DNA of 64,000 nucleotides from an uncultured bacterium (GTDB lineage Bacteria; Patescibacteriota; Patescibacteriia; 2-12-FULL-60-25), in the NCBI GenBank assembly GCA_937949995.1, contig CALFEO010000028.1, forward strand, positions 1 through 64,000, written 5' to 3'. Each line of letters opens with the position of its first letter. Position 1 is the stretch's first letter. The notes under the pieces were generated by a model, which was not told the origin of the DNA, searched no databases, and saw only the letters and a program-made list of their open reading frames with translations. Positions 1 to 11,700 of this stretch are shown in pieces. Made by a program: the position numbers and the translations under genes.

Positions 1-415
1 AAGGAGGTTGGGAGGATCCGCCGTAACTGAAATGCGAACCTCGAACTACGAACCTAGAACCTCGAACTAGGAACTAGGAACTAGGAACTGGGAACTGGGA
101 ACTGGGAACTGGGAACTGGGAACTGGGATAGCTTACACGGAGCACCTCCTTAGTAAGGAGGTTGGGAGGATCCGCCGTAACTGAAATGCGAACCTCGAAC
201 TACGAACCTAGAACCTCGAACTAGGAACTAGGAACTAGGAACTGGGAACTGGGAACTGGGAACTGGGAACTGGGAACTGGGATAGCTTACACGGAGCACC
301 TCCTTAGTAAGGAGGTTGGGAGGATCCGCCGTAACTGAAATGCGAACCTCGAACTACGAACCTCGAACCTCGAACTACGAACTAGGAACTAGGAACCAAG
401 AACAGGGAATTACCA
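1..415. repeat. 154-bp tandem repeat, about 2.7 copies
   Basis: Two full 154-bp units (1-154, 155-308) and a partial third follow one another almost without change. Each unit contains AAGGAGGTTGGGAGGATCCG, then a run of GAACnACGAA-like 10-mers, then 7-mers AACTAGG and AACTGGG, and ends in CACCTCCTTA. The junction CCTCCTTAGTAAGGAGG is a palindrome. Single copies of the same composite occur near 29.4-29.6 kb and 30.24-30.4 kb. No gene is seen. There are no unique spacers, so it is not a CRISPR array. Confidence 0.95.
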
Positions 416-488
416 GATGAACCAACTATGGTTTGTCATTTCTGCTCCTTAGGCTCATCGGATGTGAGAAATCTCCAACGGCATTACC

Positions 489-840
489 GGCTCCGTGGAT
501 TCCCGCTTAACAAACCGCGGGAATGACGACGAGGGATGACCGGCTCCGTGGATTCCCGCTTAACAAACCGCGGGAATGACGATGAGGGATGACCGGCTAC
601 GTGGATTCCCGCTTAACAAACCGCGGGAATGACGATGAGGGATGACCGGCTACGTGGATTCCCGCTTAACAAACCGCGGGAATGACGACGAGGGATGACC
701 GGCTACGTGGATTCCCGCTTAACAAACCGCGGGAATGACGACGAGGGATGACCGGCTACGTGGATTCCCGCCTTCGCGGGAATGACGACGAGGGATGAAC
801 GGGGCTCCGTGGATTCCCTCCTTCGAGGGAATGACGAATT
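489..840. repeat. 53-bp tandem array of a REP-like palindrome
   Basis: Units start at 489, 542, 595, 648, 701 and 754, a period of 53 bp, followed by a diverged seventh unit. Each carries the palindrome ATTCCCGC...GCGGGAAT. In the early units the loop is TTAACAAACC; in the 754 unit it is CTTC. The core resembles the widespread dRS3/REP-type palindromes known from many bacteria. Minus-strand translation gives the well-known spurious peptides FPRRREST and VIPAKAGIH. Confidence 0.95.
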
Positions 841-959
841 AGTAAACCTTGCTGTCATTCGAACCCGCAAGGCGAAAATGCGGTGTTTATTTGTGCTAAG
901 ACAGTGATTTGTTAGTACAGCACGGATAATCATAACCATTCGTATAACTTCGGGTTACA

Positions 960-1230
960 GGCTAGGATTATCCCTACGGGAATCGGGGACACCACCTCCC
1001 CTCGCTATGCGCTCGCTACTCCTCCCACTGCACCACCTCCCCTCGCTATGCGCTCGTTACTCCTCCTTAAAAAGGAGGAGAATTTGGTAAAAACCGGTTT
1101 AACAGTCCGGCTGTCCTCCTTTTTAAGGAGGACCGATTTTGGCGATCAGCCGAAATCAGGTGGTTGCAGTCATGTCCTCCTTTTTAAGGAGGACCGATTT
1201 TGACCGAAGGTTGAAATCTGGTGGTTGTAT
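960..1230. repeat. interspersed palindromic repeats
   Basis: The sequence CACCTCCCCTCGCTATGCGCTC is repeated about 50 bp apart near 983 and 1034. A CTCCTTTTTAAGGAGGACCGATTTTG unit is repeated near 1115 and 1175. A related copy lies at 16.16-16.22 kb. No coding sequence is seen between the array and the first gene. Confidence 0.8.
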
Positions 1231-1387
1231 GTTGATGACTTATTATCAACAGTACTATGCACAGTCGGTTATTTAAATTAATTGCTTATGTTGCGTGATT
1301 TTTTTGAATCTTGTTGTTTGTGTTACAATATTAATGTAATAAAAAATAAAAATTAAAAAAACAAAAAATAATTTATGAAATCAAACC

Positions 1388-1414
1388 AAGCGGCTTTTTG
1401 AGGCCGCTTTTAGT
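1388..1414 (+). terminator. intrinsic terminator
   Basis: Stem AAGCGGC / GCCGCTT followed by a short T-rich tail. No recognisable gene lies upstream, so it may end a short transcript from the 1240-1380 region or read-through from the repeats. Confidence 0.6.
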
Positions 1415-1446
1415 TGTACACATACATCATTTAAATGTTTTTGTGC

Positions 1447-1452
1447 TATACT
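1447..1452 (+). promoter_or_regulatory. -10 box TATACT of the LytR_C gene
   Basis: TATACT ends 9 nt before the ATG at 1462 and is preceded by TGTGC. Transcription would begin at about 1459, leaving almost no leader. This argues against the upstream ATG at 1435, which lies before the promoter. Confidence 0.6.
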
Positions 1453-1461
1453 TGTTTGCAT

Positions 1462-2316
1462 ATGATAAAGTCAAAAAAATCAACCAAAGCTTCAAAAGCA
1501 AGTTCGGATAAATCCAAAGAATTTTCAGAAGTTTCTTTGGAACCGCATAAACAAGCGCCAAAATCTTTTTTTCTGCTGACAGTTATAGCTATTATAGTGA
1601 TTGTGGCGATTGTGGTTTTAGCGAAAACATTTATTGATAACAAGCAACCGCAGCAAAATCAACAAAATCAACAGGTGCAACAACAAGAACAAGATAATCT
1701 ACCTGTCTATTCCGAAGAAGATTTGCAGAAATTGGTTGAAAGAGTCGGTCAACTTATTGAAATTAACAGATCAGAGCAACCAACTATAGCTACTGTTAAA
1801 GATGCTGAATTGCTTAAAAGCAGTCAACCTGATTTTTATAAAGAAGCGGAAGTCGGCGATAGATTACTGGTTTGGTCTGATAAAGCAGTGCTCTACAGTA
1901 CATCCAAAGACAAGTTGATCTCGGTAATGTTGATCTCGAATCAAGATGGAGTTATGCAAACTCAAGTTACAGATCCTTCAAATCCGGCTACATCAACACA
2001 AGAAACGGTTTCCGACAGTACAGTTGAATCAGAAAAAGCGGTTATTACCGTCTTAAACGGTACGCAAACAGCCGGTTTGGCAGGTAAAATGCGAACCAAG
2101 TTAACGGATACGGGTCTTACGGTGGTCAGCATAGGCGATGCACAGACTAAAGGATATGCGAAAACAATTATAGTAGTTTTGGCGGATAAGCCAATGCCGG
2201 CTACTTTGGACGCTTTAAGAAAGGCAACCGGTGCGGAGGTAAGTCAAGAAAAACCTGATGACGCGAATTTAAAAGGTGATTTTGTGGTGATAGTAGGAGC
2301 GGATTTTTCGCAATAA
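1462..2316 (+). CDS. membrane-anchored protein with LytR C-terminal domain
   Basis: Product of 284 residues from the ATG at 1462; an in-frame ATG at 1435 is upstream of the likely -10 box. A basic N-terminus rich in Lys and Ser is followed by one membrane segment (SFFLLTVIAIIVIVAIVVLA), then a Gln-rich linker and an extracellular part. The last 100 residues (VITVLNGTQTAGLAGKMRTKL..) match the LytR_C fold, often found at the C-terminus of cell-wall LCP proteins or alone. No LCP catalytic domain is present, so it is probably a cell-envelope accessory protein rather than a transferase. A terminator follows directly. Confidence 0.8.
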   Translation: MIKSKKSTKASKASSDKSKEFSEVSLEPHKQAPKSFFLLTVIAIIVIVAIVVLAKTFIDNKQPQQNQQNQQVQQQEQDNLPVYSEEDLQKLVERVGQLIEINRSEQPTIATVKDAELLKSSQPDFYKEAEVGDRLLVWSDKAVLYSTSKDKLISVMLISNQDGVMQTQVTDPSNPATSTQETVSDSTVESEKAVITVLNGTQTAGLAGKMRTKLTDTGLTVVSIGDAQTKGYAKTIIVVLADKPMPATLDALRKATGAEVSQEKPDDANLKGDFVVIVGADFSQ

Positions 2317-2333
2317 TCAAGTAAGTAACCATA

Positions 2334-2357
2334 AAAGACCGAACACCGGTCTTTTTT
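2334..2357 (+). terminator. intrinsic terminator after the LytR_C gene
   Basis: Stem AAAGACCG / CGGTCTTT with an AACAC loop, then a T-run. Confidence 0.85.
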
Positions 2358-2464
2358 GATTTCAACACTTTATTAACAGTGCCATCTTGATATGGGTTTA
2401 ATTATTTTAGCTTTGTTTACATTAATTATGATTATCAATTGAATTTTGATATTTAGTATATACT

Positions 2465-2634
2465 TTAAATAACGTTAAGTTATTGCTTAACGAGTACGCG
2501 GGAAACCGTGAAAATACAATAAAAGAACAATATTGCCAAAATAGTAATGCTGTTCACATAAAATCGGATAAACAAAATCAGACATACACCAATGTGAACT
2601 GCTTGCGATTATGGCGATCGTTTGCAGTTTTTTA
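2465..2634 (+). ncRNA. structured leader RNA or small RNA ending in a terminator
   Basis: A -10 box TATACT (2459-2464) lies upstream. The RNA would contain hairpin CGTTAAG/CTTAACG (2473-2479 with 2486-2492), a long-range stem GTTCACAT/ATGTGAAC (2552-2559 with 2592-2599), and a terminator AACTGC..GCAGTT (2597-2629) with six T's. The 3' arm of the long-range stem shares AAC with the terminator, so the two could compete. The giant surface gene starts 127 nt after the terminator. It may be an attenuator or riboswitch-like leader, or an independent sRNA. The open frame from TTG 2483 across it looks spurious. Confidence 0.5.
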
Positions 2635-2760
2635 TAAGCCCTCGTTTGAGCCGTTTAACGGGTTAAGAGATGCCGCTACATCTTTTATCGGTACATTCCT
2701 TTAAAACAAATATTTTTTTCTCGACCTGATTTTTGCGGATGTCAGTGGGAAAACACTTTT

Positions 2761-5700
2761 GTGTCAAAACAAAAAGACCGCCATCTTTTTAGACAAAAAT
2801 CCAAACAAAAATCCTTTATCAAGGGAGGCTTTTTGTTTGTCTTTTTGATTACAGCAGCGGCTTATGCTTTGGGAATGGCGGTTCCCAAAGCAGAAGCCGC
2901 TTTTGGCATTAACAAGCAAATCAATTATCAAGGCAAGCTTATGGATGGCAGTGGGCAGCCTGTTGGTGATGGAATCTACCAAATGCAGTTTAAACTGTAC
3001 AATCAAGCGAGTGGCGGCTCGCATATTTGGTCTGCTTCCACTACCAACGGTCTGCCGACAGGTACTCCGGCTGATGTTGCGGTAAATGTACAAAACGGTT
3101 TGTTTACCGTTTTACTGGGAGATACGGGGGCAGGACAAGTGCCTTTGGATATTGATTGGAATAATGACACCATCTTTTTGGGAGTTAAAATTGCTACGGA
3201 TACGGAGATGGTGCCCAGAAAGAGGCTGACAGCCGTTCCTTATGCATTAAACGCCATGATGCTTCAGGGTCAGTATGCCTCGAATACGGTTGATATCGCA
3301 GGAGGTGTGTTATTTTCTCTCAACCAAACGGCGAGTGATTCAGCAGTTGCCACCAGAACCGCACTGTTCATCGAAAGCTTGGGAACATCCAATCAATTTG
3401 ATTACTTGGTGAGAATGTCCAATGGATCGAGCGATGTGTTTACAGTCAATCGTTTGGGCAATGCCACGACAACAGGTTCTTTTGCGCTCGGAGGTAATTT
3501 ATCCATTCAAGGCATAAGATTGGATTCCGTGGGTTCCAATCCTTTAACATCAGGTGCTTATTTGGTTGGTGTTTATGATGAATTTACATTTTCGTCCGCT
3601 ACGACGGTTCAAGCGGCGTTGAAGGATTTGGACACGGCAATAGGCAACGTCTCATCTTCGGCCATGGGATTGACTTTGCAGGATGTGACAAATAATGGCA
3701 ATACGACAACCAATCCATTGATATTCGCGGGTGGAACATCGACGGCCAGTTTATATCCATCCGCTCACTTAACTTACAATTTGGGCGGGCAGGGACGGCG
3801 TTGGTATGAAGTTTGGACACGTTTTGTGCGTTTAGGAGCTTCGTCTTGGACTTTAGGAGAAGAAGCCGGAGGAGATTTTTACATTGCCGATGATTTGAAT
3901 GGAGAAAGGTTTAAAATTGATGGCTTGGGTAACGTGGGTATCGGAACATCCACTCCTTCCGCCAAATTGGAAGTTGAGGGTGATAGTATTATTAATGGAA
4001 CACTGCAGTTTGAAGGAGGAACTTCAACCGGTAATTTAATGCCCGGAGCGCATTTGACTTATGATTTGGGCGGTCCCGGCCGCAGATGGGATGAGATTTG
4101 GATTCGCAGAACACGTATTGGTACCGATTCATGGACAATCGAAACAGATTTCAACAATACTTTTTTGATTTCGGAAGATTCTTTTGGTAATTATTTTGCA
4201 ATTACCGAAGATGGCAGAGTGGGAATAGGAACCTCTACGCCATCATTATTTGATCTTGAGGTTAATGGAACAATCGGTCCGTCACAGCATAATTTATATG
4301 ATTTAGGGTCTTTGACTTCCTCATGGCGCAATATTTTAGCATCGGGAACAGTCAGCTCGACTGATGCGATTTTCGGATCAGCTGATATTGGGTCGCTTTC
4401 CGTCACCACTCTAACGGTTGGCAGTCAATTGGATTTGTCAGAATTGATATGGACGAATGCCACAGGTACAAATTCGATTTTGGGAAATTTGACAGTTACC
4501 AGTACATTGAGTTTGCCAAATAACAGTGTCACGGATGCGATGGCTTCGGATACATTGACCATCGGGGCATTGGGTAATGTGAGCGCCACTTCGATCAATT
4601 CAGGGGTTTTGGGTAATGCCAATGTGGTGTTGAGTCTGGATTCTTTCGGTTCCATTACAGGCAGTTTACCGGCTTCACAAATTTCGTTGGCGAGCATTAA
4701 TACGCCTAATAATTTAGATTTGCAATCGTATCTCAACATGTTGGTAGCCAATGGCAGAGCTTATGGAGGTGAAACAATTCAAACGGCCAGCGGTACAGTA
4801 ATGGTGACGGCCGGTCAAGGCTTGATTGCTTCTGATCCAACAAATCCCGGTGCTAATGTTTATTATACCGCTTGGGCTACATCATCGGGTATCAGCGTTC
4901 CATTTTTTGAATGGTTTAATATTTACCTTCATTATAATGCAGGCAATCCCAGCATAGTAGCCACAACAACCGATTACTCCGGTGATTGGACTTATTATAA
5001 ATTGGCTAAAGTTTATAACGAAGGTGATGGATACTTGCATATTCATGATGAAAGATCGATTGAAACACGGCCAATTAACCGTATTGTAGATTTTCTTGAA
5101 AATGGCGTAGGACAAATTGTTACGGATGGATGTATAATCAGTGATGTAGGAACCAGAAATATTGCAGTCAGTCAATGTACCAATTGGTACGCGGCCTTTG
5201 AAAGAATAATTCCGGCTTTTGATTCATCGGGTGCAGATTCATTTGATGTATATTATCGCAATGGCAGCGGGGGTTTTGTTCATGCACATGGTTTTACACA
5301 ATGGAATAATTTGAATTATGATAATAACAGCGGTGTTTTACAAGCGCTTGCCGGAGATGAGTATGGCGTGCATTGGGTATATATTCATGAACATGGATCT
5401 GTCAGCTTGTTGTATGGACAAGCCGCATACACGGATTTGGCCAATGCTCAATCCGCAAGACCGCCTGATATTTTACCGGAAGATTTTTTAAACAGTGAAC
5501 ATGCGTTTTTAATTGGAGCCATTATATTTAAACAAGGACAAGATTCGGTTGAGGCTATAAGAGATTTGCGACCAGTAATTATTGATAGAGATGGAAACGG
5601 GGCTGGATCAGGCATAGTGAATCATAATGATTTATCAGGTCTTCAGGGCGGACAAGCGGATGAGTATTATCATTTAACAGCCAGCGGATTTAATGCGGAA

Positions 5701-8700
5701 AACAGTTTGAATTTTAGTTCCAATAATGGAGGTGCATTTACTTTATTGGCCAATGCTACGACAAACACCAAGATTACTATCCATAATACTTTTGCGGGAA
5801 CGGCCAGTTTGGATATTATTGATGGTGATTTGCTTTTAGCCTCAACCACCAGAATAACCAACACCGGTGCGGGCTTTTTAACCAACCTCAATTTGTCATC
5901 CAATTTATATGTCAGCGGTACCTCCTTGCTGACCACGCTGACGGTTGGCGATGTTACTTCCACCAATCTGTTCGCTTCGAGCGCGAATTTTACCAATGCT
6001 TCCGCAGGATTGTTAAATGCCACTGATTTATTTTGGACAAATGCCACCGGAACCAATGCTTTCATGACAAAATTGACGGGTGATCAAGCCTCGTTTACAG
6101 ATTTGACTGCTACAAACGCAACCTTTACTCAATTGGTTGTCATGGATAATACCACGATACAAAATTTAACTTTCAGTAATGCCACGGGAGGAAATTTGGT
6201 AACATACGGTACTGTGTCCTCGACGTATATATATGTAGCCAATTCCGAATTGGGTTATGCCACGGCACACAATATGGTAGTGGATCAGTCTTTACGTGTA
6301 GGCGTGGGAGATTTTCCGATTGTCGGTGATTCGGTGGCGCAATTCGGAGGAACCGTAGATTCGTATTTACAGGTTAATTTGCAAAACCATTCATCCGGAA
6401 CCAATGCATCAGGTGATTATATAGTGACAGCCGATATTGGCGATGACTCCAATTATTATGTTGATTTGGGTATTAACAGTTCCAATTACAGCAACCCTGA
6501 TTTTTCCATCACCGGTCCGTTGGACGCGTACCTGTATGCCAATTCAGCTAATTTGACGATAGGAACCGCTACCGCTTCGTCAGCCATTTTGTTCCATGCC
6601 GGAGGCACGGAATTGACTGATGAAGTTATGCGTATTACGGCTGATCATTATGTCGGAATCGGAACTTCCACACCATCACATACTCTTGATGTTGATGGAG
6701 ACGGCAGATTTACGGGTTTGTTGACTTTGAGTTCGGCTACAACGTCCGAAATATTTTGGGGAGATGCCACCGGTACCAGCCTCTATGTGACCGGTTTAGC
6801 CCGTCTGCCTGCCAACACCATGATTGGCGGAATCAGCGTTTGTCTTTTGGATGGCACCAACTGCCCGTCATCAACTTCGCCTGATTTGCAAACAGTTACA
6901 AATACGGGCAATACAACTACAAATTGGATTCAATTTGCCGGAGGTACATCGACCGCTGATTTTTGGATGCAACAAGGTTTGACGGTAGATGGTTATGGTG
7001 ATTTTAACGATTTTGAGTTTGTAAATGCTTCGGGAACGAATTTGGTTATTACAGGATTTGCTACAACCAGTTATCTTCATTCGGATTATGCGACATTGGG
7101 TTACGCAACAGCCAGTAATTTATGGGTTGATCAAACATTGAGGGTCGGTATCGGCAATATCCCGATTATCGGTGATGCGGTGGCGCAATTTGGCGGAAAT
7201 ATTGACAGCTATCTGCAAGTGAATATTCAGAATCAATCTTCGGGTACGGGCGCGTCTTCTGATTTTGTGGCTACCGCAGACATTGGTGATGATGAAAATT
7301 ATTATATAGATCTTGGTATAAACAGTTCAAACTACAGTGATCCGGATTTTTCAATTATGGGGCCTTTGGATGGATATTTGTATGCTAATTCAGCGAATTT
7401 GACCATTGGTACGGCTACGTCCGGATCAATGATTAAATTTCATGCCGGAGGTACGGAATTTACTGATGAAGTTATGCGTATCACGGCTGATCATTACGTT
7501 GGCATCGGTACCACCACACCCTCACACACTCTTGATGTTGATGGGGACGGCCGGTTTACGGGTTTGTTGACGTTGACTACGGCAACAACTTCGGAATTGT
7601 TTTGGGGTAATGCCACGGGTACAGATCTGACTGTTACTTCAATTGCTCGTTTGCCGGCCAATACCACTATCGGTTCAAAAAGTGTTTGTTTGTTGGATGG
7701 TACCAATTGTCCGTCCGGTACAACGCCTGATTTCCAAACGGTTACCAATACCGGTAACACCACCACACACGACATTCAATTCGCCGGAGGTACATCCACT
7801 GCTGACTTCAGATTTCAGCAAGATGTTTGGATTGATGGCAATGTCAGCTCTACTTCGGCTTTGTTTATCAATGCTACCGGTACATATGTTGATTTCATGA
7901 CCACCGGTGACAAACCCGCTTATTTTGAAGGCAGATTGTTTTATGATAAGAGTCAAACCGCTTTATCATACTATAATGAAGTTTCCGAAATGACAGTCAA
8001 TCTGGCGGAAGAAAGTATTATTAAAGTTTATAATGATACGGGATCCGTGATTACCAATGGACAAGTCGTATATATTACAGGCGCTGATAATGATGGACAT
8101 CCAACCATAGAGCTGGCTTCCGCGGCCAGCAGTTCCACCGCGCGCATTATGGGAATGGCTACACATGACATCGGTATTGGTGATCATGGTTACATTACGC
8201 GTTTTGGAAAAGTGCATTTTCTTGATACTTCAAGTTTTGCTTCGGGTACCAGCCTGTATCTTTCAGCGGTCACGCCCGGTTACTATACGGCCACCAGGCC
8301 GGAATCACCCGGTATAACCGTTGAGATTGGAGTTGTTGTACAGTCGCACGCCACAGAAGGTATTATATTGGTTTCTTTGGGATCACCCCGCAACGGAAGG
8401 ATCTCGGAAGGCGGGGTAGTTTTTGGGACGTCTAATGATTTCATGACAGATGATGCCGATAATTTTTATTGGAACAATACGAGCAATCGTTTGGGTTTGG
8501 GTACCGATAATCCTTCCAGTACTTTACATGTGGTAGGTACAACTCAAGTGCAAGGAATACAATTTACGCACGCAACAGGTAATTCGATGAATATTTCAGG
8601 CTTGATTGTTTCTGACACTTTAACAGTGAATACCGCTACGTCGAGTAATTTGATTTGGACTAATGCCACGGGTACAAGCTTGCGTGTTACCGGCCCAACC

Positions 8701-11700
8701 AGATTATCATCCGATACTCGAATTAACGGCATTTTGCCCTGTTTGGCTGATGGCACCAATTGTCCATCCGCGGCGGCCGCAAATTTACAAACAGTTACCA
8801 ATGCAGGTAATACAACAACGCATGATATTCAATTTGCCGGAGGAACATCGACAGCGGATTTTAGATTCCAATCCGATGTTTGGATCGATGGCAATGTGAG
8901 TTCGACTTCGGCGTTATTTATCAATGCCACGGGAACCAACTTAGCGCTTTTGGGTTACATCAATTCCAATTTGTCACCGGCTATTACGGATGCTTACACT
9001 CTTGGCGACGCCACTCATCGCTGGCAGGGATTAGTCGTCAACTACGTTACTTCGACCAATATTTTGGCAACGGGCTACGTTTCGTCTTCGGCTATGTATA
9101 TCAATGGTCTTGCAGTAACGACTTCGGTGCCGACTCTAAATCAGGTGACCACGCAAGGGAATGTGACTGCCAATGCCATTCAGTTTGGAGAGGGGACTTC
9201 TACGGGATCGATTTTGCCGGGCACAACAGATTTATATAATCTGGGATCCGCGAATTTAAGATGGAATAATATTTATGGTAATACGCTTTTCGTGGGCACT
9301 TCAACACCTTGGAGTATTACGGAAGGAATCGATAATGCATTTTCCATTAGTAACAATGGCTCCGAAAAAGCACGTTTTACTTCGGAAGGTAGTTTATTTG
9401 TAGGCACCACTGCTTATACAGGGGGTTTGGGAGCAACGTTTATTCCGAATGGCAACGAAATATTGGCTAATGGAGATATTGGTGCCATGGGCAGTGTTTA
9501 TGCGGGAACTTCTTTTAGAGCCGGAACAACCAGCACGGTTTACAGTAAATCCAGTTTGTATAAACAGGATGGCGGGGATTATTTGTTTCAGTTCGCCAAT
9601 GTGGCCGCCACTCCGGAATTGATCAGCAGTTTTGAATTATCTTTTCCGCCGGCGGATTGGTCTACCGGAGGAAATGCTAACTGGATTCAGGATGCCTCCA
9701 CTTCAACTCAAGGCACATATTCGGCTACCAATGGAGATGTCAGTGACAATCAAATATCTTGGATTGAGACTAATTACACTTTTAGTTCGGATGGACTATT
9801 GGAATTTGATTGGAGAGTCAGTTCAGAAGCCACTTATGATTATTTAATGGTTTGTATCGACAGTGCAGCCTCTTGCTCTAACGGCGGTGGAGGCTATTAT
9901 ACAAGAATATCAGGCGAAACCAATTGGGCGACTGTCAGCATTCCGATTACCGCGGGAACACATAATTTGCGTTGGGCGTATGATAAGGATGTTAGTATAT
10001 CCAACGGATCTGACGCGGGTTGGGTTGACAATGTACGTTTTTCGCCTTATTCAGGGCAAAATTGGAGATTTTATACGGCTAATACCGAGCGATTAACTGT
10101 TGCTTACAGCGGAAATGTGGGTATTGGAATAGGCTCTCCGACAGCTAAACTTGATATCAATGGAGATACTAAAGCCAGGGGCAATATAACCGTCACTCCT
10201 GCGCCTTCTAAAACCGAAGTCGCCTGGACAACAACCAATAAAACAACAACAGGCATAGAATCGGTCAGATCTTTGATTAATTTTAACGGTTATCTTTATG
10301 CCGGCCAAGGCGATGGAGCGGGTGATGGTGATATTCAAGTTTGTAATCCGGCCGGAGGAGGTGATACGACTTTGTGCGATAATGTAGCTGACTGGAGTGC
10401 TTCCTATTCAACAGCCGCATATTCTCAAGTTTTAACCATGATTGTATATAAAGGCAGACTGTACGCCGGCCTGGGTAATGGCGCGGGTTTGGGTGATGTC
10501 TTAGTCTGCGATCCAACAATTACCGGAGATGTTAATGTTTGCGATGCCGGCGATTGGAGTGATGCGGCTTTTCCGGCTGGTCCCAATAGAATCAATCAAT
10601 TTATTGTTCATAATGGTTATTTATACGCGGCTAATGATACGGGTGTTTCGGGCAGTGCTTCGGTGGCCATGTGTAATCCGGCCGGAGGCGGCACGGCTAC
10701 GGCTTGTGATAATTCTGCGGATTGGACCAATGTTACTTTGCCCATTGCTTACGAAGAAGCTAATACTTTGGTTAGTTATTTAAATACCATGTATGTGTTT
10801 GTAGGAAATTCGCTGGATGATAGTGATTTTTTCTATTGTAATGCAAGTTTGGCCGGCAACGCAGATATGTGCGATGCTGCGGGTGACTGGGTCAGACCTT
10901 TTGATAATACGGCGGGTACTTATGAAGGCAGTTATTCGGCAAACGTGTATAATGGTTATCTTTACGTAGGGCGTGGTTCAAGCAATGGCGATGGTGATTT
11001 GTTGCGTTGCGAACCTCAAGCGGCCGGCGATGATACTTTGTGTGATAATGCCGCTGATTTTACCACGGCAATTGATAATCCCAATGGATTTACCAGGATT
11101 GCAGTTTTGACTAATTACGACGGTTCAATGTTTATTGGCAATGAAGGCAGTACTAATAATGGAGATATTTATGAGTTTACAGGTTCAAATTATAAAATCA
11201 GCGATGTGGCCACCGGTCTTGAAGCAACTTATGCATTTGCGGAATTAAATGGTGTTTTGTACGCAGGCCGCGGTAACTCTAACGGAGATGGTCAGGTTTA
11301 TTATTATCAGAAAGCCCGTGAATCTTCTTACGCTTTAAAGATGGAAGCCGGTTCTTCTACGGGCTCAATGTGGTTCTCGAGTGAATCATTTAACTATCAA
11401 GGCGCGGGCACGGCCTATGAAGCACAGACCGGCGCCTTTAAGTTTTCACACGGTTTGATTACTGAAGCCGGAGCCTATGACTTGGCGGAAATGTATCCTA
11501 CCTTGGATGCCAGCATCGGAGCCGGTGATGTTGTTGTATTGGATGCTGAAAACGAAGGCTATGTTAAAAGAAGCGAATCGATTTATGAAAACAGCTTATT
11601 GGGAGTTGTTTCCGCTAAGCCGGGCTTCTTATTGTCAGGCAAGGAAAAAGGCAAAGATTTAAGAGCTATCGCTTTGGTTGGTCGTGTACCGGTTAAAGTC

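Noticed and set aside
1..840. CRISPR array
   Set aside because: Repeats are directly contiguous with no unique spacers of constant length, and no cas genes are present.
703..939. Minus-strand 78-codon frame with FPRRREST and VIPAKAGI peptides
   Set aside because: It is the translation of the REP-like 53-bp array; these peptides are a known artefact of such repeats.
1375..1401. Short frame MKSNQAAF before the terminator at 1388, as a leader peptide
   Set aside because: No ribosome site or regulated gene pattern; most likely chance overlap with the terminator stem.
2483..2704. 73-codon frame before the giant gene
   Set aside because: TTG start, no ribosome site, odd composition, and it runs across hairpins and a terminator; better explained as structured leader RNA.
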